From contig CAJJBX010000009.1 in assembly GCA_905182555.1 (NCBI GenBank), positions 124,001-188,000 on the forward strand: DNA of 64,000 nucleotides, read 5' to 3'. The stretch is from an uncultured Ilumatobacter sp. Lineage in GTDB: Bacteria; Actinomycetota; Acidimicrobiia; Acidimicrobiales; Ilumatobacteraceae. The notes below the pieces were generated by a model that was not told where the DNA came from, did not search any database, and was given only the letters and a program-made list of their open reading frames with translations. Both the position numbers and the translations under genes were made by a program. Of the stretch, positions 19,506 to 29,971 are shown one piece after another. The number at the start of each line of letters is the position of its first letter. Position 1 is the first letter of the stretch.

Positions 19506-20936
19506 GTGCACGCCATTTGTTTGGATGCCGTCTCGGTTGACTTCGACGGGCGATTTCAACTCAGCGACATCAACTGGGTGATCGAGCCAGGACAGCACTG
19601 GCTGGTTACCGGCACCAACGGCTCTGGCAAGTCGGCGCTTGTTGCCGCGCTCGCAGGCGTTGGTGAGCGCGTGTCAGGGACGTGGTCTGGCGTACCCGAA
19701 AGGGTCGCTCTCGTTTCCTACGAACGACAAGCCGAGCTCATCGAAGCCGAACGTCGCAAGGACGACGCCGACATCCTGGACGTGATTTCTGAGGGCACAC
19801 CCGTCGGGGAGATCATCGACGCGGTCTGTCAGGATCGTGATCTGGCGAACGAGCTGGTCGACACGTTGGGCTTGCGGCCGCTGATCGATCGAGCGTTCCG
19901 CAAACTCTCGACCGGTGAGACTCGCAAGGTCATGCTCATTCGAGCGCTGACGAGTCAGCCGGATCTGCTTGTTCTGGACGAGCCCTTCGATGGGCTCGAT
20001 TGTGATTCGCTGGCTTGGCTCCAGGATTACCTGCGTGTCCTGGCAACCACAGTGCCCATGGTCATCGTGCTGAACCGGTTCGACGAGATTCCGGAGTTCA
20101 TTACCCACGTGGCGTACGTCGCCGACGGTCACCTGCGCCATCGGGTGGAGCGCAGCGACGAGCCTTCGATGGCGGCCCTGTATCAGCTCCTGCATTTGAA
20201 GACGAGCGATCTCGAAGTGCCGCAGGCCGATCCTGCTGATCGGCTGCCGGCCCTGAACCCCAGCGACCCTCTGGTTCGGATCAGCGATGCCGCGATTCGT
20301 TACGACGAGAACACGGTTTTCGAGCACCTCGACTGGACGATCGAAACAAACCAGCACTGGCAGTTGAGCGGGCCGAACGGCAGCGGCAAGACCGGCCTGT
20401 TGTCATTGATCACCGGCGATCATCCGCAGTGCTATGTCAACGACATCTTCGTGTTCGGGTTTCAGCGCGGAACGGGGGAGAGCATCTGGCAGATTAAGCA
20501 ATACATCGGATACGTCTCGACCGCGCTTCAGTGGGAGTACCGGGTCGGCACTGGGCTGAGAAACGTCATCATCTCCGGCTTCTTCGACAGCATTGGTCTG
20601 TACAGCAAGAGCACCGACATGCAGAAGGCAATTGCCGATGAATGGCTCGCGCTGCTGGGGATGTCGGGGCGCGCAGATGAGCCATTCAGCGGCTTGTCGT
20701 TTGGTGATCGGCGCCTCGTACTGATCGCCCGTGCGATGGTGAAGCACCCGCCGTTGCTGATTCTTGACGAACCGTGCCTTGGCCTCGACGACATGAACCG
20801 TCAATTGGTCCTCGCGCTGATCGAACGCATCTGCGCATCCAACGAGACGGCGGTGTTGTACGTCAACCACCGGTCACAAGACGCCATCCGCGGCATCGAC
20901 AATCACCTCACGTTGAGTAGCGAGGCGGCGAGCTAG
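19506..20936 (+). CDS. ABC ATP-binding protein with two ABC domains, ModF/PhrA-like
   Basis: Two Walker A motifs (GTNGSGKSALVAALAG, GPNGSGKTGLLSLITG) and two signature/Walker B regions (LSTGETRKVMLIRAL..LLVLDEPFDGLD; FSGLSFGDRRLVLIARAMVKHPPLLILDEPCLGLD). Confidence 0.88.
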   Translation: MHAICLDAVSVDFDGRFQLSDINWVIEPGQHWLVTGTNGSGKSALVAALAGVGERVSGTWSGVPERVALVSYERQAELIEAERRKDDADILDVISEGTPVGEIIDAVCQDRDLANELVDTLGLRPLIDRAFRKLSTGETRKVMLIRALTSQPDLLVLDEPFDGLDCDSLAWLQDYLRVLATTVPMVIVLNRFDEIPEFITHVAYVADGHLRHRVERSDEPSMAALYQLLHLKTSDLEVPQADPADRLPALNPSDPLVRISDAAIRYDENTVFEHLDWTIETNQHWQLSGPNGSGKTGLLSLITGDHPQCYVNDIFVFGFQRGTGESIWQIKQYIGYVSTALQWEYRVGTGLRNVIISGFFDSIGLYSKSTDMQKAIADEWLALLGMSGRADEPFSGLSFGDRRLVLIARAMVKHPPLLILDEPCLGLDDMNRQLVLALIERICASNETAVLYVNHRSQDAIRGIDNHLTLSSEAAS

Positions 20937-22129
20937 CTCTTCGCCGATGCCGTTGGCGCCCGCTTCGGAACCGTGGCGGGGATGGCGAAGGCGCTGAGGG
21001 CCAGGGTGCCGACTATCCAGTGCAGTCCGGCGGTCGGATCGTCACCTTGGGCAAGGAGGCCGACTATGGCGAATGCTGCGGCCGAAATGAGGGCGGCACC
21101 GAAGCCACGAACGCTGGTCGCTGTTGCTCGGGTCGTCGATGGTGCAGCCGCTTGGAATCTGGCGTCGGCGATGATCCAGGCAGCCTGTACGGGTGCGTAA
21201 CCGACGCCGATGGCCATCAGCGCCCACGGTGACTCGATGGCAATCGCAAAGGCCATAGTCGCAGTTCCGCCGAGCACCAGCGATGGCGAGTGTTGAGCTC
21301 GAGATGTCTGGACGGCGCGCGGCGAGTTCGCCGCCAACGATGAGACCGATCCAGACGACGAACACGATCAGTGGAATGGTCGCATTGGATGCCCCGTTGA
21401 GACGCGCCAAGAGGGGGATGTATTCGTCGACCACCATGAGCCCGCTGATGGTCGACCCCATCAGTAAGAGGCGGAGTAATACTGGGTTGCGGCGCGCGGC
21501 CAACGAGCCTGCTCGCAGGGTTGCCCACCATCCGCGGCGAACGCTTGCATCGTCGCCCGTCGTCACCCATTGGACATCGGGGAGGTGGAGCACAAGCGCG
21601 ACCGAGACACCGGCTACGGCGACGTTGATCCATCCGACGGCTTCGATCGATGCGCCCAACCCGATGATCGCAGCGGCGAAGAAGGTGCTGCCGGCCAAAC
21701 CGAGCTTGTTGAACTGATCGATGCGGGCCATCACCACGCCATAGCAATGAGCTTCACCAATGGCGTCGAGTTCGTCGTGGATGAGGGCTTCCCGTGCACC
21801 GCTGGCCAGCGCATCGTGCATCGACCAGAGCACGGCACCGGCGATCAGCGCGGGGAGCGACGGTGAGATGAGCCAGATGCCGATACCAGTCGCGCGTAGT
21901 GCAAGCGCAGCGCCCAGCAGTCGCCGACGATCGACGATGTCGGCGAGTGCTCCGCTGGGCAGTTCGAGGACGAGGCCCAGTATCGACCAGACAAATGAAC
22001 ACGATTGGACAGGTCGGCGGTCGAGATTCCGTTGTCGTTGAACCACAGGGTGAACAACACGTACATCGGTGCGAACTCGTCGATGAACGACAGGAGGTAC
22101 AGCCGTTTCTTGAGCCCGTCGAGCACCAC
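20933..22129 (-). CDS. MFS transporter, split by two apparent frameshifts (near 21290 and 21990)
   Basis: Three consecutive minus-strand fragments: MVLDGLKKRLYLLSFIDEFAPMYVLFTLWFN; ..LELPSGALADIVDRRRLLGAALALRATGIGIW..; ..MAFAIAIESPWALMAIGVGYAPVQAAWIIADARFQ.. Confidence 0.75.
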
Positions 22130-22408
22130 ACCGCAAAGCTACGGCACATGTCGCCTTTCGAAGCTCGCGGCCGGACTCGCCGCGTTCGTCACTCGTTGGA
22201 TCGATCCGGGCTGGAAGATATGGCGAACCTCGCGACTTCTGCTTCTCCCTCACCAACGCCCAAGTGTGAACGAAGCCGCAGTGATTGACAGTAGGTGCGC
22301 GCTTCGGAGCACTCCTTCTGTCGTTTTCGCTGCAATGCGCTCACCAGCGGGCCCCTCGCGCATACCTGACTTGTTGGGTCGGGTATTGGGGCACTATGGT
22401 CTCAACTC

Positions 22409-23725
22409 ATGAGCAACAACTGGGGATTCGAAACGAAGCAGATTCACGTCGGTGGTGAGGCGGACCCGACAACGGGTGCCCGAGCCGTACCGATCTATCA
22501 GACGACCTCGTACGAGTTCCGTGACACGGAGCACGCTGCGAATCTGTTTGGGCTGGCCGAGGTTGGCAACATTTACACGCGCATCATGAACCCGACGCAG
22601 GCTGCGCTCGAAGAACGCGTCAACGCGCTTGAAGGCGGCTGCACCACCGCGATTGGCATCTGCGGCACACTTGCTGTTGCTTCTGGCCAGTCGGCAGCGA
22701 CGCTCTCGCTGCTCACGTTGTGCGAGTCAGGCGACCACGTCGTGGCCTCGCCTTCGCTCTATGGCGGCACGTACAACCTGCTGAAGTACACAATGCCGAA
22801 GATGGGCATCGAGGTCACCTTCGTCGATGATGCCGATGATCTCGACCAATGGCGCGCAGCGATCAAGGACAACACGAAGGTCTTCTTTGGTGAGGTATTG
22901 GCCAACCCGCGAAACGCGATGTTCGACATCGAGGGCGTGTCAGCTGTTGCTCACGAGAATGGCATCCCGCTTATGGTCGACAACACCGTGCCCACGCCGT
23001 ACATGGTGCGTCCGCTCGAACTCGGCGCCGACATCGTGGTGCACAGCCTCACAAAGTTCTGCGGTGGCCACGGGACTTCTATTGGTGGAGCCATTGTCGA
23101 CGGAGGCACCTTCGACTACGCGGCCTCGGGTCGCTTCGCCAACTTCACCGAGCCTGATCCGAGCTACAACGGTCTCGCGTACTTCCCTGCGCTCGGCCAT
23201 GGCGCGTTCATCCTCAAGGCGCGTGTCCAGATGCTACGCGACCTCGGCATGGCGATCTCGCCGTTCAATGCGTTCCTGATCTTGCAAGGTCTCGAAACGC
23301 TCTCCCTGCGGATGGAGCGCCATTTCTCGAACGCGCAGACCGTTGCTGAGCACCTTGTCGCACACGACAAAGTCGAGTCGGTCACCTTTGCTGGTCTTGC
23401 TGACAGCCCCTGGTTCGAGCGCACGCAGAAGTACAGCAACGGGGTCGGCGCCGGCTCGATCGTCGCCTTCGAAGTGAAGGGCGGTATAGACGCCGGCAAG
23501 AAGTTTGTTGAGGCGTGCGAGTTGCACAGCCACGTGGCGAACATCGGTGACGTGCGCAGCCTCGTGATCCACCCGGCGAGTACCACCCACAGCCAACTGT
23601 CGCCAGAAGACCTTGCAGCTGCTGGCGTCACGCCGGGCCTGATCCGGTTGAGCGTCGGACTCGAGACCATTGCCGACATCATTGCCGACCTCGACCAAGC
23701 GCTCGCCAACGTCGCGACCGAGTAG
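22409..23725 (+). CDS. metY: O-acetylhomoserine aminocarboxypropyltransferase/cysteine synthase family (PLP)
   Basis: FETKQIHVGGEADPTTGARAVPIYQTTSYEFRDTEHAANLFGLAEVGNIYTRIMNPTQAALEERVNALEGG. Confidence 0.94.
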   Translation: MSNNWGFETKQIHVGGEADPTTGARAVPIYQTTSYEFRDTEHAANLFGLAEVGNIYTRIMNPTQAALEERVNALEGGCTTAIGICGTLAVASGQSAATLSLLTLCESGDHVVASPSLYGGTYNLLKYTMPKMGIEVTFVDDADDLDQWRAAIKDNTKVFFGEVLANPRNAMFDIEGVSAVAHENGIPLMVDNTVPTPYMVRPLELGADIVVHSLTKFCGGHGTSIGGAIVDGGTFDYAASGRFANFTEPDPSYNGLAYFPALGHGAFILKARVQMLRDLGMAISPFNAFLILQGLETLSLRMERHFSNAQTVAEHLVAHDKVESVTFAGLADSPWFERTQKYSNGVGAGSIVAFEVKGGIDAGKKFVEACELHSHVANIGDVRSLVIHPASTTHSQLSPEDLAAAGVTPGLIRLSVGLETIADIIADLDQALANVATE

Positions 23726-23752
23726 GTCTGACAAGCCGGACCCAATCGACCC

Positions 23753-23770
23753 GACCCGAGGCTTCGGGTC
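23753..23770. terminator. Hairpin GACCCGA-GGCT-TCGGGTC between convergent genes
   Basis: Perfect 7-bp stem between the metY stop and the PAC2 gene stop. Confidence 0.6.
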
Positions 23771-24655
23771 CTACGTGTCGTCGCGTTGGTCGCGGAGGAA
23801 GCTTTCGAACTGATCGCCGAGGTCGTCGGCGGTCGGAATCTGGGCTTCGGCGCGGCGGTCGAATTCGGCTTCGAGCATGCGGACGTACATCCGGAGCTGG
23901 TCGTCGTGGGCGATGATTTCGTCGTGGACTTCGCGCCAGTTGTCGACCTGTTCGCCGAGGTCGGTCGTGGTTGGAACGTCGAGCACATGACTGAGGTGCC
24001 GAGCAAGCGCTGACACTGCCAAGGGGTGCTCGGCGTTCATCAGATAGTGCGGGATACCGACACGCAGCGAGATCGACGGAATGTTGCGTGCCTCGAGCTC
24101 AGCATTGAGGACTCCGGCTACACCGGTGATGCCCTGGTACGACGGCTGCGACAGCCCGAGTCGGGATGCCAGGTCGGGCGTAGCAGTGCTGCCGGTGACG
24201 GGAGGCGTGCGTGTGTGAGGGATTGCTTCGGCCGATGCACCGACTGTGACGACGGCTTCGCAACCCATGGCAACGGCCACAGTGATGATGGCATCGATGT
24301 AGGTGCGCCAATTGAAATGCGGCTCGACGCCGATCAGCCCGACGACGTCGCGTTGCAGCTTGCCGTTCGGGCCAGCGATGCCACTGCGCTGGAGGACGAA
24401 GTCGTTGGTCGGCCAGACAAACTCGCGAACGCCATCGTCGATGGTGACGTGCGGACGTTGTTGTGTGAAGTCGTAGAACGGGTCGGGGTCGATCGAACCG
24501 ACCACGACGGCGTGGTTGGCGGAGGTAAATGCATTGACCGCAGCTGTCGCTGCGCTCGCCACATCGAACCAACCTTCGAGCCCAACGAGCATGACCGGCC
24601 GCTCGAGTGAGCCGATATTGCCCATTCCGAAGCTCAGCACATCGATTGACTGCAT
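23771..24655 (-). CDS. PAC2 (proteasome assembly chaperone-like) family protein
   Basis: RPVMLVGLEGWFDVASAATAAVNAF...FVWPTNDFVLQRSGIAGPN...YQGITGVAGVLNAELEARNIPSISLRVGIPHYL. Confidence 0.88.
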   Translation of the reverse strand: MQSIDVLSFGMGNIGSLERPVMLVGLEGWFDVASAATAAVNAFTSANHAVVVGSIDPDPFYDFTQQRPHVTIDDGVREFVWPTNDFVLQRSGIAGPNGKLQRDVVGLIGVEPHFNWRTYIDAIITVAVAMGCEAVVTVGASAEAIPHTRTPPVTGSTATPDLASRLGLSQPSYQGITGVAGVLNAELEARNIPSISLRVGIPHYLMNAEHPLAVSALARHLSHVLDVPTTTDLGEQVDNWREVHDEIIAHDDQLRMYVRMLEAEFDRRAEAQIPTADDLGDQFESFLRDQRDDT

Positions 24656-24678
24656 CGCCTCAGGCTATTCCGCTCTGG

Positions 24679-25809
24679 TTAGAGAGCGGCGACGACGTGA
24701 TCGAAGCATGCCGTGAGCGCCGCGACGTCGGTGCTGTCGATCGCTGGGAACATGCCGACTCGCAACTGGTTGCGGCCGAGTTTGCGATAGGCATCGGTGT
24801 CGAGCACGCCGTTCGCGCGCAGGATGTTGCTGACTGCAGTTGCGTCGATCGAGTCGTCAAGATCGATCGTGCCCACCACGTTGGAGCGGTGCGCAGGGTT
24901 GGCAACGAAGGGCGTCGCCCAATCGCGTGAGTCGGCCCAGGAGTACAGGATCTCAGCGGAGGCAGCGCTGCGACCGGCCATGCCAGAGAGGCTGCCGTTT
25001 GCGAGCATCCAGTCGAGCTGCGCATCGAGCATCACCAGGGTGGCGACGGCGGGCGTGTTGTACGTCTGGTTTTTGGTCGAGTTGTCGAGCGCGATTTGCA
25101 GGTCGAGCGAGGCGGGCCGCCAGCGATCCGAGCTGCCGATTTCGTTGATCCGTTCGATAGCGGCTGGTGAACAGGCCGCGAGCCAGAGGCCGCCGTCGGA
25201 ACCGAAGCACTTCTGCGGTGCGAAGTAGTACGCGTCGACTTCGGCAGGGTCCCACATGAGGCCGCCGGCCGCGGAAGTGGCATCGACGGCAACGAGCGCG
25301 CCGTCGGTGTTGGCGGGGCGATGAAGCTCCATGGCAACACCCGTCGAGGTCTCGTTGTGGGTGAGTGCATAGAGGTCGATGCCGGCTTCGGCTGCCGGGT
25401 CGGGATGGCTGCCGGGGTCGACCTTGATCACCGAGGGATCGCCGAGGTGTGGCGCTGAGGCGCAGGCCTCAGCGAACTTCGAGGAGAACTCACCGAACAC
25501 GAGGTGCTGGCTGCGCTCGCGCACCAGGCCGAACGTCGCAGCGTCCCAGAACATGGTTGATCCACCGTTTCCGAGGATGACCTCCCAGCCGTCGGGCAGC
25601 GAGAAGAGCTCGGACAACTTCGATCGCACATCGCCGACAAGATTCTTCACGGCGGGCTTGCGATGCGACGTTCCCATAATGGTCGTGCTTGCCGCAACGA
25701 CGGCGTCGATCTGCTCGGAGCGGACCTTGGAGGGGCCGCAGCAAAAGCGTCCGTCAGCCGGGAGGAGGTCAGCAGGAATGGTGATGGCGGGGGTCTCAGA
25801 CACCCCCAC
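24679..25809 (-). CDS. serC: Phosphoserine transaminase
   Basis: DGRFCCGPSKVRSEQIDAVVA..IMGTSHRKPAVKNLVGDVRSKLSELFSLPDGWEVILGNGGSTMFWDAA..YYFAPQKCFGSDGGLWLAACSPAA. Confidence 0.94.
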   Translation of the reverse strand: MGVSETPAITIPADLLPADGRFCCGPSKVRSEQIDAVVAASTTIMGTSHRKPAVKNLVGDVRSKLSELFSLPDGWEVILGNGGSTMFWDAATFGLVRERSQHLVFGEFSSKFAEACASAPHLGDPSVIKVDPGSHPDPAAEAGIDLYALTHNETSTGVAMELHRPANTDGALVAVDATSAAGGLMWDPAEVDAYYFAPQKCFGSDGGLWLAACSPAAIERINEIGSSDRWRPASLDLQIALDNSTKNQTYNTPAVATLVMLDAQLDWMLANGSLSGMAGRSAASAEILYSWADSRDWATPFVANPAHRSNVVGTIDLDDSIDATAVSNILRANGVLDTDAYRKLGRNQLRVGMFPAIDSTDVAALTACFDHVVAAL

Positions 25810-25872
25810 ATCATTGCGGTTGGCATTGAGAAGTCGGCCGGACTTTCCAAAAAAGAAGGAAGGAGCCCGGGA

Positions 25873-27033
25873 TCAGCCTTGGGTCATTGGAATGACATAG
25901 GTGACGGCCAGGCCGTCTTCTTCGCGTTCCTTCATCAGGTCGCGTACGCGTCGGATTAATTGGCCTGTTGCGGTGTGGTGGTAGAACCACGTTTCGAGCT
26001 GGCGGGCTCCGGTGTTGTCGGCGAGTTGCAGGCCTGCTTCTTCGTAGTAGGCGCGGACGTCTTGGCCGACGGCGATTGTGGCCATGGGGTCCCACCCGAT
26101 GTCGGCGAGCGATGAGCCCTTCTCGATTTCGATGAGCTGCTCGATCAAACCGACAATGCCGTCGACGCCGGCGATCCGCCCGACGAGGGTGCGGCCACCT
26201 GTTGCTTCGAGGTTGCGGTCGTAGGCGTTGCGCAGGCCTTGGGCCTCGTCGATCGCGGCATGGAGGTCGGGATTGTGGCGAGGCGGGAGTGAGCATGAGT
26301 CAGGGGCCTCGCCGGTCTGGTCTTCGATGGACTCGGGAAAGTCTTCGAGGATCGGCACGTCGGTCCGTTCGAGTAGGCCGAACATGGCCATCAGCACACT
26401 GGTCTGGAATTCGGCGTCGTTCGGTTTGCCGAGCGGCCGGCCGAGCGGGAAGTCGACGTTCAGCATGCGTGGTGGCTTGGCCGCTTCGGCCTGGCCGCGG
26501 ACGAGGGAAATGCCAACGGTCGCGAGGCCAGCTTGTTCGAACACATGGGCGAGCACACTCACGGTGCGCGTGCAGAGCGGTCAAACAGGTGTGAAGATCA
26601 CGACGTCGACGCCGTCGTCTATGAGGATCTGCGCTGCGGCTGGGCCCGTGTCCTGGATAATCGACGAGAACGTGGCGTCCATCTGCGCACCCATGAACGA
26701 CAGATTGTTCGTGGCGACCGAGCCAATGACACCGGCGTCAACCAATTCGTTGAGTCGGTCAGCGGGGTAAGCGGTGTTCAGATCAGCAGTAAGCCCGGCG
26801 CGGTCGAAGTTTGGTGAGAAGTGGCTGAGCTGGAGATCTCGAGCTGCGTTCGGCAGGATGGTGAAGGAAGAGTCCATCCAGAGTTTGATGTCGCCGGCCG
26901 ATCGAAGGCCCGCTGTGGTGCAGATCGCGACCTTGCACTCACTGAGGGGTTTGCCGAGAACTGTTGCTGTCGGGATGAGATCAGGGCCTGGAAGCCCACT
27001 CACATTCTTCCTGATCATTGCATCAGCTGCCAT
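25873..27033 (-). CDS. Selenoprotein of the glycine/sarcosine/betaine/D-proline reductase B (GrdB/PrdB) family; in-frame TGA at 26581-26583 read as Sec
   Basis: ORFs 26581..27111(-) and 25873..26562(-) share one frame and join as ...[72 protein letters not shown]...; UxxC at the family redox site. Confidence 0.85.
26553..26583 (-). promoter_or_regulatory. Candidate bacterial SECIS element: UGA plus downstream hairpin GCGCAC-CGUGA-GUGUGC
   Basis: 6-bp stem (one G-U), 5-nt apical loop starting 17 nt after the UGA, G at loop position 2. Confidence 0.6.
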
Positions 27034-27140
27034 GGGGCGACCGTAACATTTGTGCGCGCAAGGATTTGCCTTCGGGTTCTGAGCACGCGGGATGGATATC
27101 GGCTGGGCCACGGTCGTTCGACGCCCTAGAATCTAAAATC

Positions 27141-28353
27141 GTGAATAGCCCCATGACCCGAACTTCGGCACGTCTTGCCGCCATTGCTCCCTCGGCCACA
27201 TTGGCTGTCGATTCGAAGGCCAAGGCCATGAAGGCCGCTGGCGAAAATGTCATCGGCTTCGGTGCCGGTGAACCAGACTTCCCGACGCCGCAGCACATCG
27301 TTGATGCCGCAATCGCGGCGTGTGCCGATCCAAAGAATCACAAGTACAGCCCGGCTGGCGGCCTTCTTGAGCTGAAGCAGGCAATCTGCGACAAGACGCT
27401 TCGTGACTCTGGCTTCGCTGCCGAGCCCGCCAACGTGCTCGTCACCTGTGGCGGCAAGCACGCCGTGTACACGGCATTCGCCGCCCTGTGTGACCCTGGC
27501 GATGAAGTTCTCTGCCCCGCCCCGTACTGGACCACGTACCCCGAGGCGATCACGCTCGCCGGTGGCGTTCCTGTCATTATCGACACTGATGCCAAGTCCG
27601 GCTTCCAGGTCACCATCGACCAGCTCGATGCCGCGAAGACCGATAAGACCAAAGTGCTGCTCTTCGTTAGCCCTGACAACCCGTCCGGTGCGGTGTATCC
27701 GGCCGAGGCGGTCAAGGCGATTGGCGACTGGGCCGTGGCCAACGGCGTCTGGGTCATTACCGACGAGATCTACGAGCACTTGACCTACGGCGCTCACGAG
27801 TTCTCATCGATGCCGGTGCTTTGCCCGGATATTGCTGAGCAGTGCATCATTGTCAACGGCGTTGCCAAAACTTATGCAATGACCGGCTGGCGTGTCGGCT
27901 ACATGGCTGCACCTGCAGATTTTGTCGAAAAACTAACTGAGCCGCGCCACACTCTTTCAATCAATACCTGCACCGTCTCACAATTTGCAGCACTTGCAGC
28001 GTTGACCGGCCCACAACAAGAGATAGAAGCACGAGGCCTTCGCTCGCCGTGGCGTGACCATGCACCGCATGCTCAACGCGATCGACGGTGTTACCTGCCT
28101 CGAGCCGCAGGGAGCGTTCTACTGCTACCCAGACATGTCCGGTCTGCTTGGCCGGGAAATCCGCTCAGTCGATGGCACGATTAAGGTCGCCAACACGACG
28201 ATCGAGCTTGCCGACATTGTCCTCCAAAACGCGAAGGTGGCTTTCGTTCCTGGTGAGGCATTCGGCCTGCCCGGCTACGGCCGTTTCAGCTTCGCCCTCG
28301 GTGATGAAGACCTCGCCGAAGGTATCCAGCGCATCGCTGACCTGGTGGGCTGA
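27141..28353 (+). CDS. Aspartate/aromatic aminotransferase family (PLP class I), frameshift near 28033
   Basis: [22 protein letters not shown]...[16 protein letters not shown]...[20 protein letters not shown]; resumes as [40 protein letters not shown]. Confidence 0.93.
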
Positions 28354-28506
28354 CGCAGCTGTTGGCGCGCAGGTCGCCAATGTGGCGTCCTGAGACGAGA
28401 GCACGCAATGACCACAGACCTGCATGGTGCCTCTGTGCTTCTTGAAAACGGCGGCCAAACGCTGGTTGCGACTGAGGGTCGCTCACCAGGCCCAGCCGCA
28501 ACGAAT

Positions 28507-28809
28507 TCACTGGCTGGCGAGATACCCGCTAATGACCGCTCGCGCTCCCGAGTCGTCGAGCACTGGGGTGATGTTCATTATGTTGCAGCCACCGGCCCAC
28601 ATGAGGAGGAAGCCGTGCACTGCTTCCGCCGACTCTGCTTCAACGATTGCGACCCCACGCCCGTTAGCGATGTCATGCCACCGGCCGATCTGTTTGAAGC
28701 CGTGCGCCTGCTCTACGGCAGCATCATCATCTGCGGTCATTCCGCTGAAGGCTCCGAACGTTTCCATTTTCTGCTCGTGGTTTATTTTGAATTCGATCAT
28801 GAACAACAT
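28507..28809 (-). CDS. DUF3303-like protein
   Basis: MLFMIEFKINHEQ...GFKQIGRWHDIANGRGVAIVEAESAEAVHGFLLMWAGGCNIMNITPVLDD. Confidence 0.7.
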   Translation of the reverse strand: MLFMIEFKINHEQKMETFGAFSGMTADDDAAVEQAHGFKQIGRWHDIANGRGVAIVEAESAEAVHGFLLMWAGGCNIMNITPVLDDSGARAVISGYLASQ

Positions 28810-29012
28810 GACGCTCTCCTAGTGTTTGGCCAGGGTCCACTGTCTGCGCCCCTGATCTCCTTATGAAACTAAATCCTGGCACAGTTTGCTCCGGGTGTGC
28901 ATCGACGTAGCGTTTTCGGCGTTTGTCCTGAGAGGACAGATTCGTGGCGGGGTGGACCCCAAGCGTGAGATTCGCGTGCTCGAGTAGGTGATCCCAGATG
29001 CATCTCAGGGGC

Positions 29013-29927
29013 TCAGTCGATGGGGTCGACGTCGACGTACTTGCGGCTGAGGATGTCGACAGCAACTACGGCGATGATCCCGACGGCGGCCAGAACGATC
29101 GGTAGGACGACGTTGTCAGATGGCGCTGACAGCGTGGTTGTGTTGGTGCCGTCGGGCCAGGGCCAGAGCACACGCATTGAGCCGAGCATCAGGCCGACCA
29201 TTGCCGCAATCACCCAGGTTCGGTAGTGCTCAAGGAGCCAGCTGAGCAGCGTGGAAAAGAGTGCGAGGCCGAGGACGGCACCGACGATAAAGGCGCCGAG
29301 CGAGACGAAGTCACGATCGTTCACCGCCCCGAGCACTTCGGTGTACATGCCCATCATGACCAGCAGGAACGAGCCGGATATACCCGGCAGAATCATGGCG
29401 CAAATGGCGATTGCGCCGACCAACAGGAAGATCAGTGGCGACTTGGTGACGACCTCGGCGGCGTTGTCGTCGACCACCGTGTCTGACTTGAGGCCAAGGA
29501 GCAGGAAGAGGCTAATCCCGACGCCGACGATGATGCCGATTGCCGTTGTATCGACTCGGTCGAGCATGCGGTAGGCAACGTAGATTGTGCCGAGCACGAG
29601 CCCGAAGAAGAGGCCCGACATGGTGACCGGTTCGTCGTCGAGGAGGCGTTCGAGCACTGATGACAGTGCCGCGACGGCGACGAGAATTCCGGTGAGCAGC
29701 GACACGAGCCAGATCCACTCGATCTTGCCGAGTGTGGCCTTGAGTGCGGCGATGTCGCCGGTCAGAAGCTCTTTCAGCCCGCGAGCACCGATCCGAATGT
29801 TGTTAATCAGTCGGCCATAAATGCCAAGGACCAGCGCGACCGTGCCACCGGAGACCCCAGGCACGATGTCGGCGGCGCCCATGGCGAAGCCACGAACGAG
29901 TTGAGCTGCGGGGGCCGGAATGTTCAC
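29013..29927 (-). CDS. DUF368 family membrane protein
   Basis: RGFAMGAADIVPGVSGGTVALVLGIYGRLINNI...AICAMILPGISGSFLLVMMGMYTEVLGAV. Confidence 0.93.
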   Translation of the reverse strand: MNIPAPAAQLVRGFAMGAADIVPGVSGGTVALVLGIYGRLINNIRIGARGLKELLTGDIAALKATLGKIEWIWLVSLLTGILVAVAALSSVLERLLDDEPVTMSGLFFGLVLGTIYVAYRMLDRVDTTAIGIIVGVGISLFLLLGLKSDTVVDDNAAEVVTKSPLIFLLVGAIAICAMILPGISGSFLLVMMGMYTEVLGAVNDRDFVSLGAFIVGAVLGLALFSTLLSWLLEHYRTWVIAAMVGLMLGSMRVLWPWPDGTNTTTLSAPSDNVVLPIVLAAVGIIAVVAVDILSRKYVDVDPID

Positions 29928-29971
29928 GCAGGGAGACTATGGGATCGAGCTCATAGTCTCACCAAAGCAAG

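Noticed and set aside
22260-22408. SAM riboswitch upstream of metY
   Set aside because: I could not identify a SAM-I, SAM-II or SAM-IV core by eye; a covariance model search would be needed.
28408-28866. 152-aa plus-strand ORF
   Set aside because: Opposite strand encodes a recognisable DUF3303-like protein; the plus ORF has no motifs.
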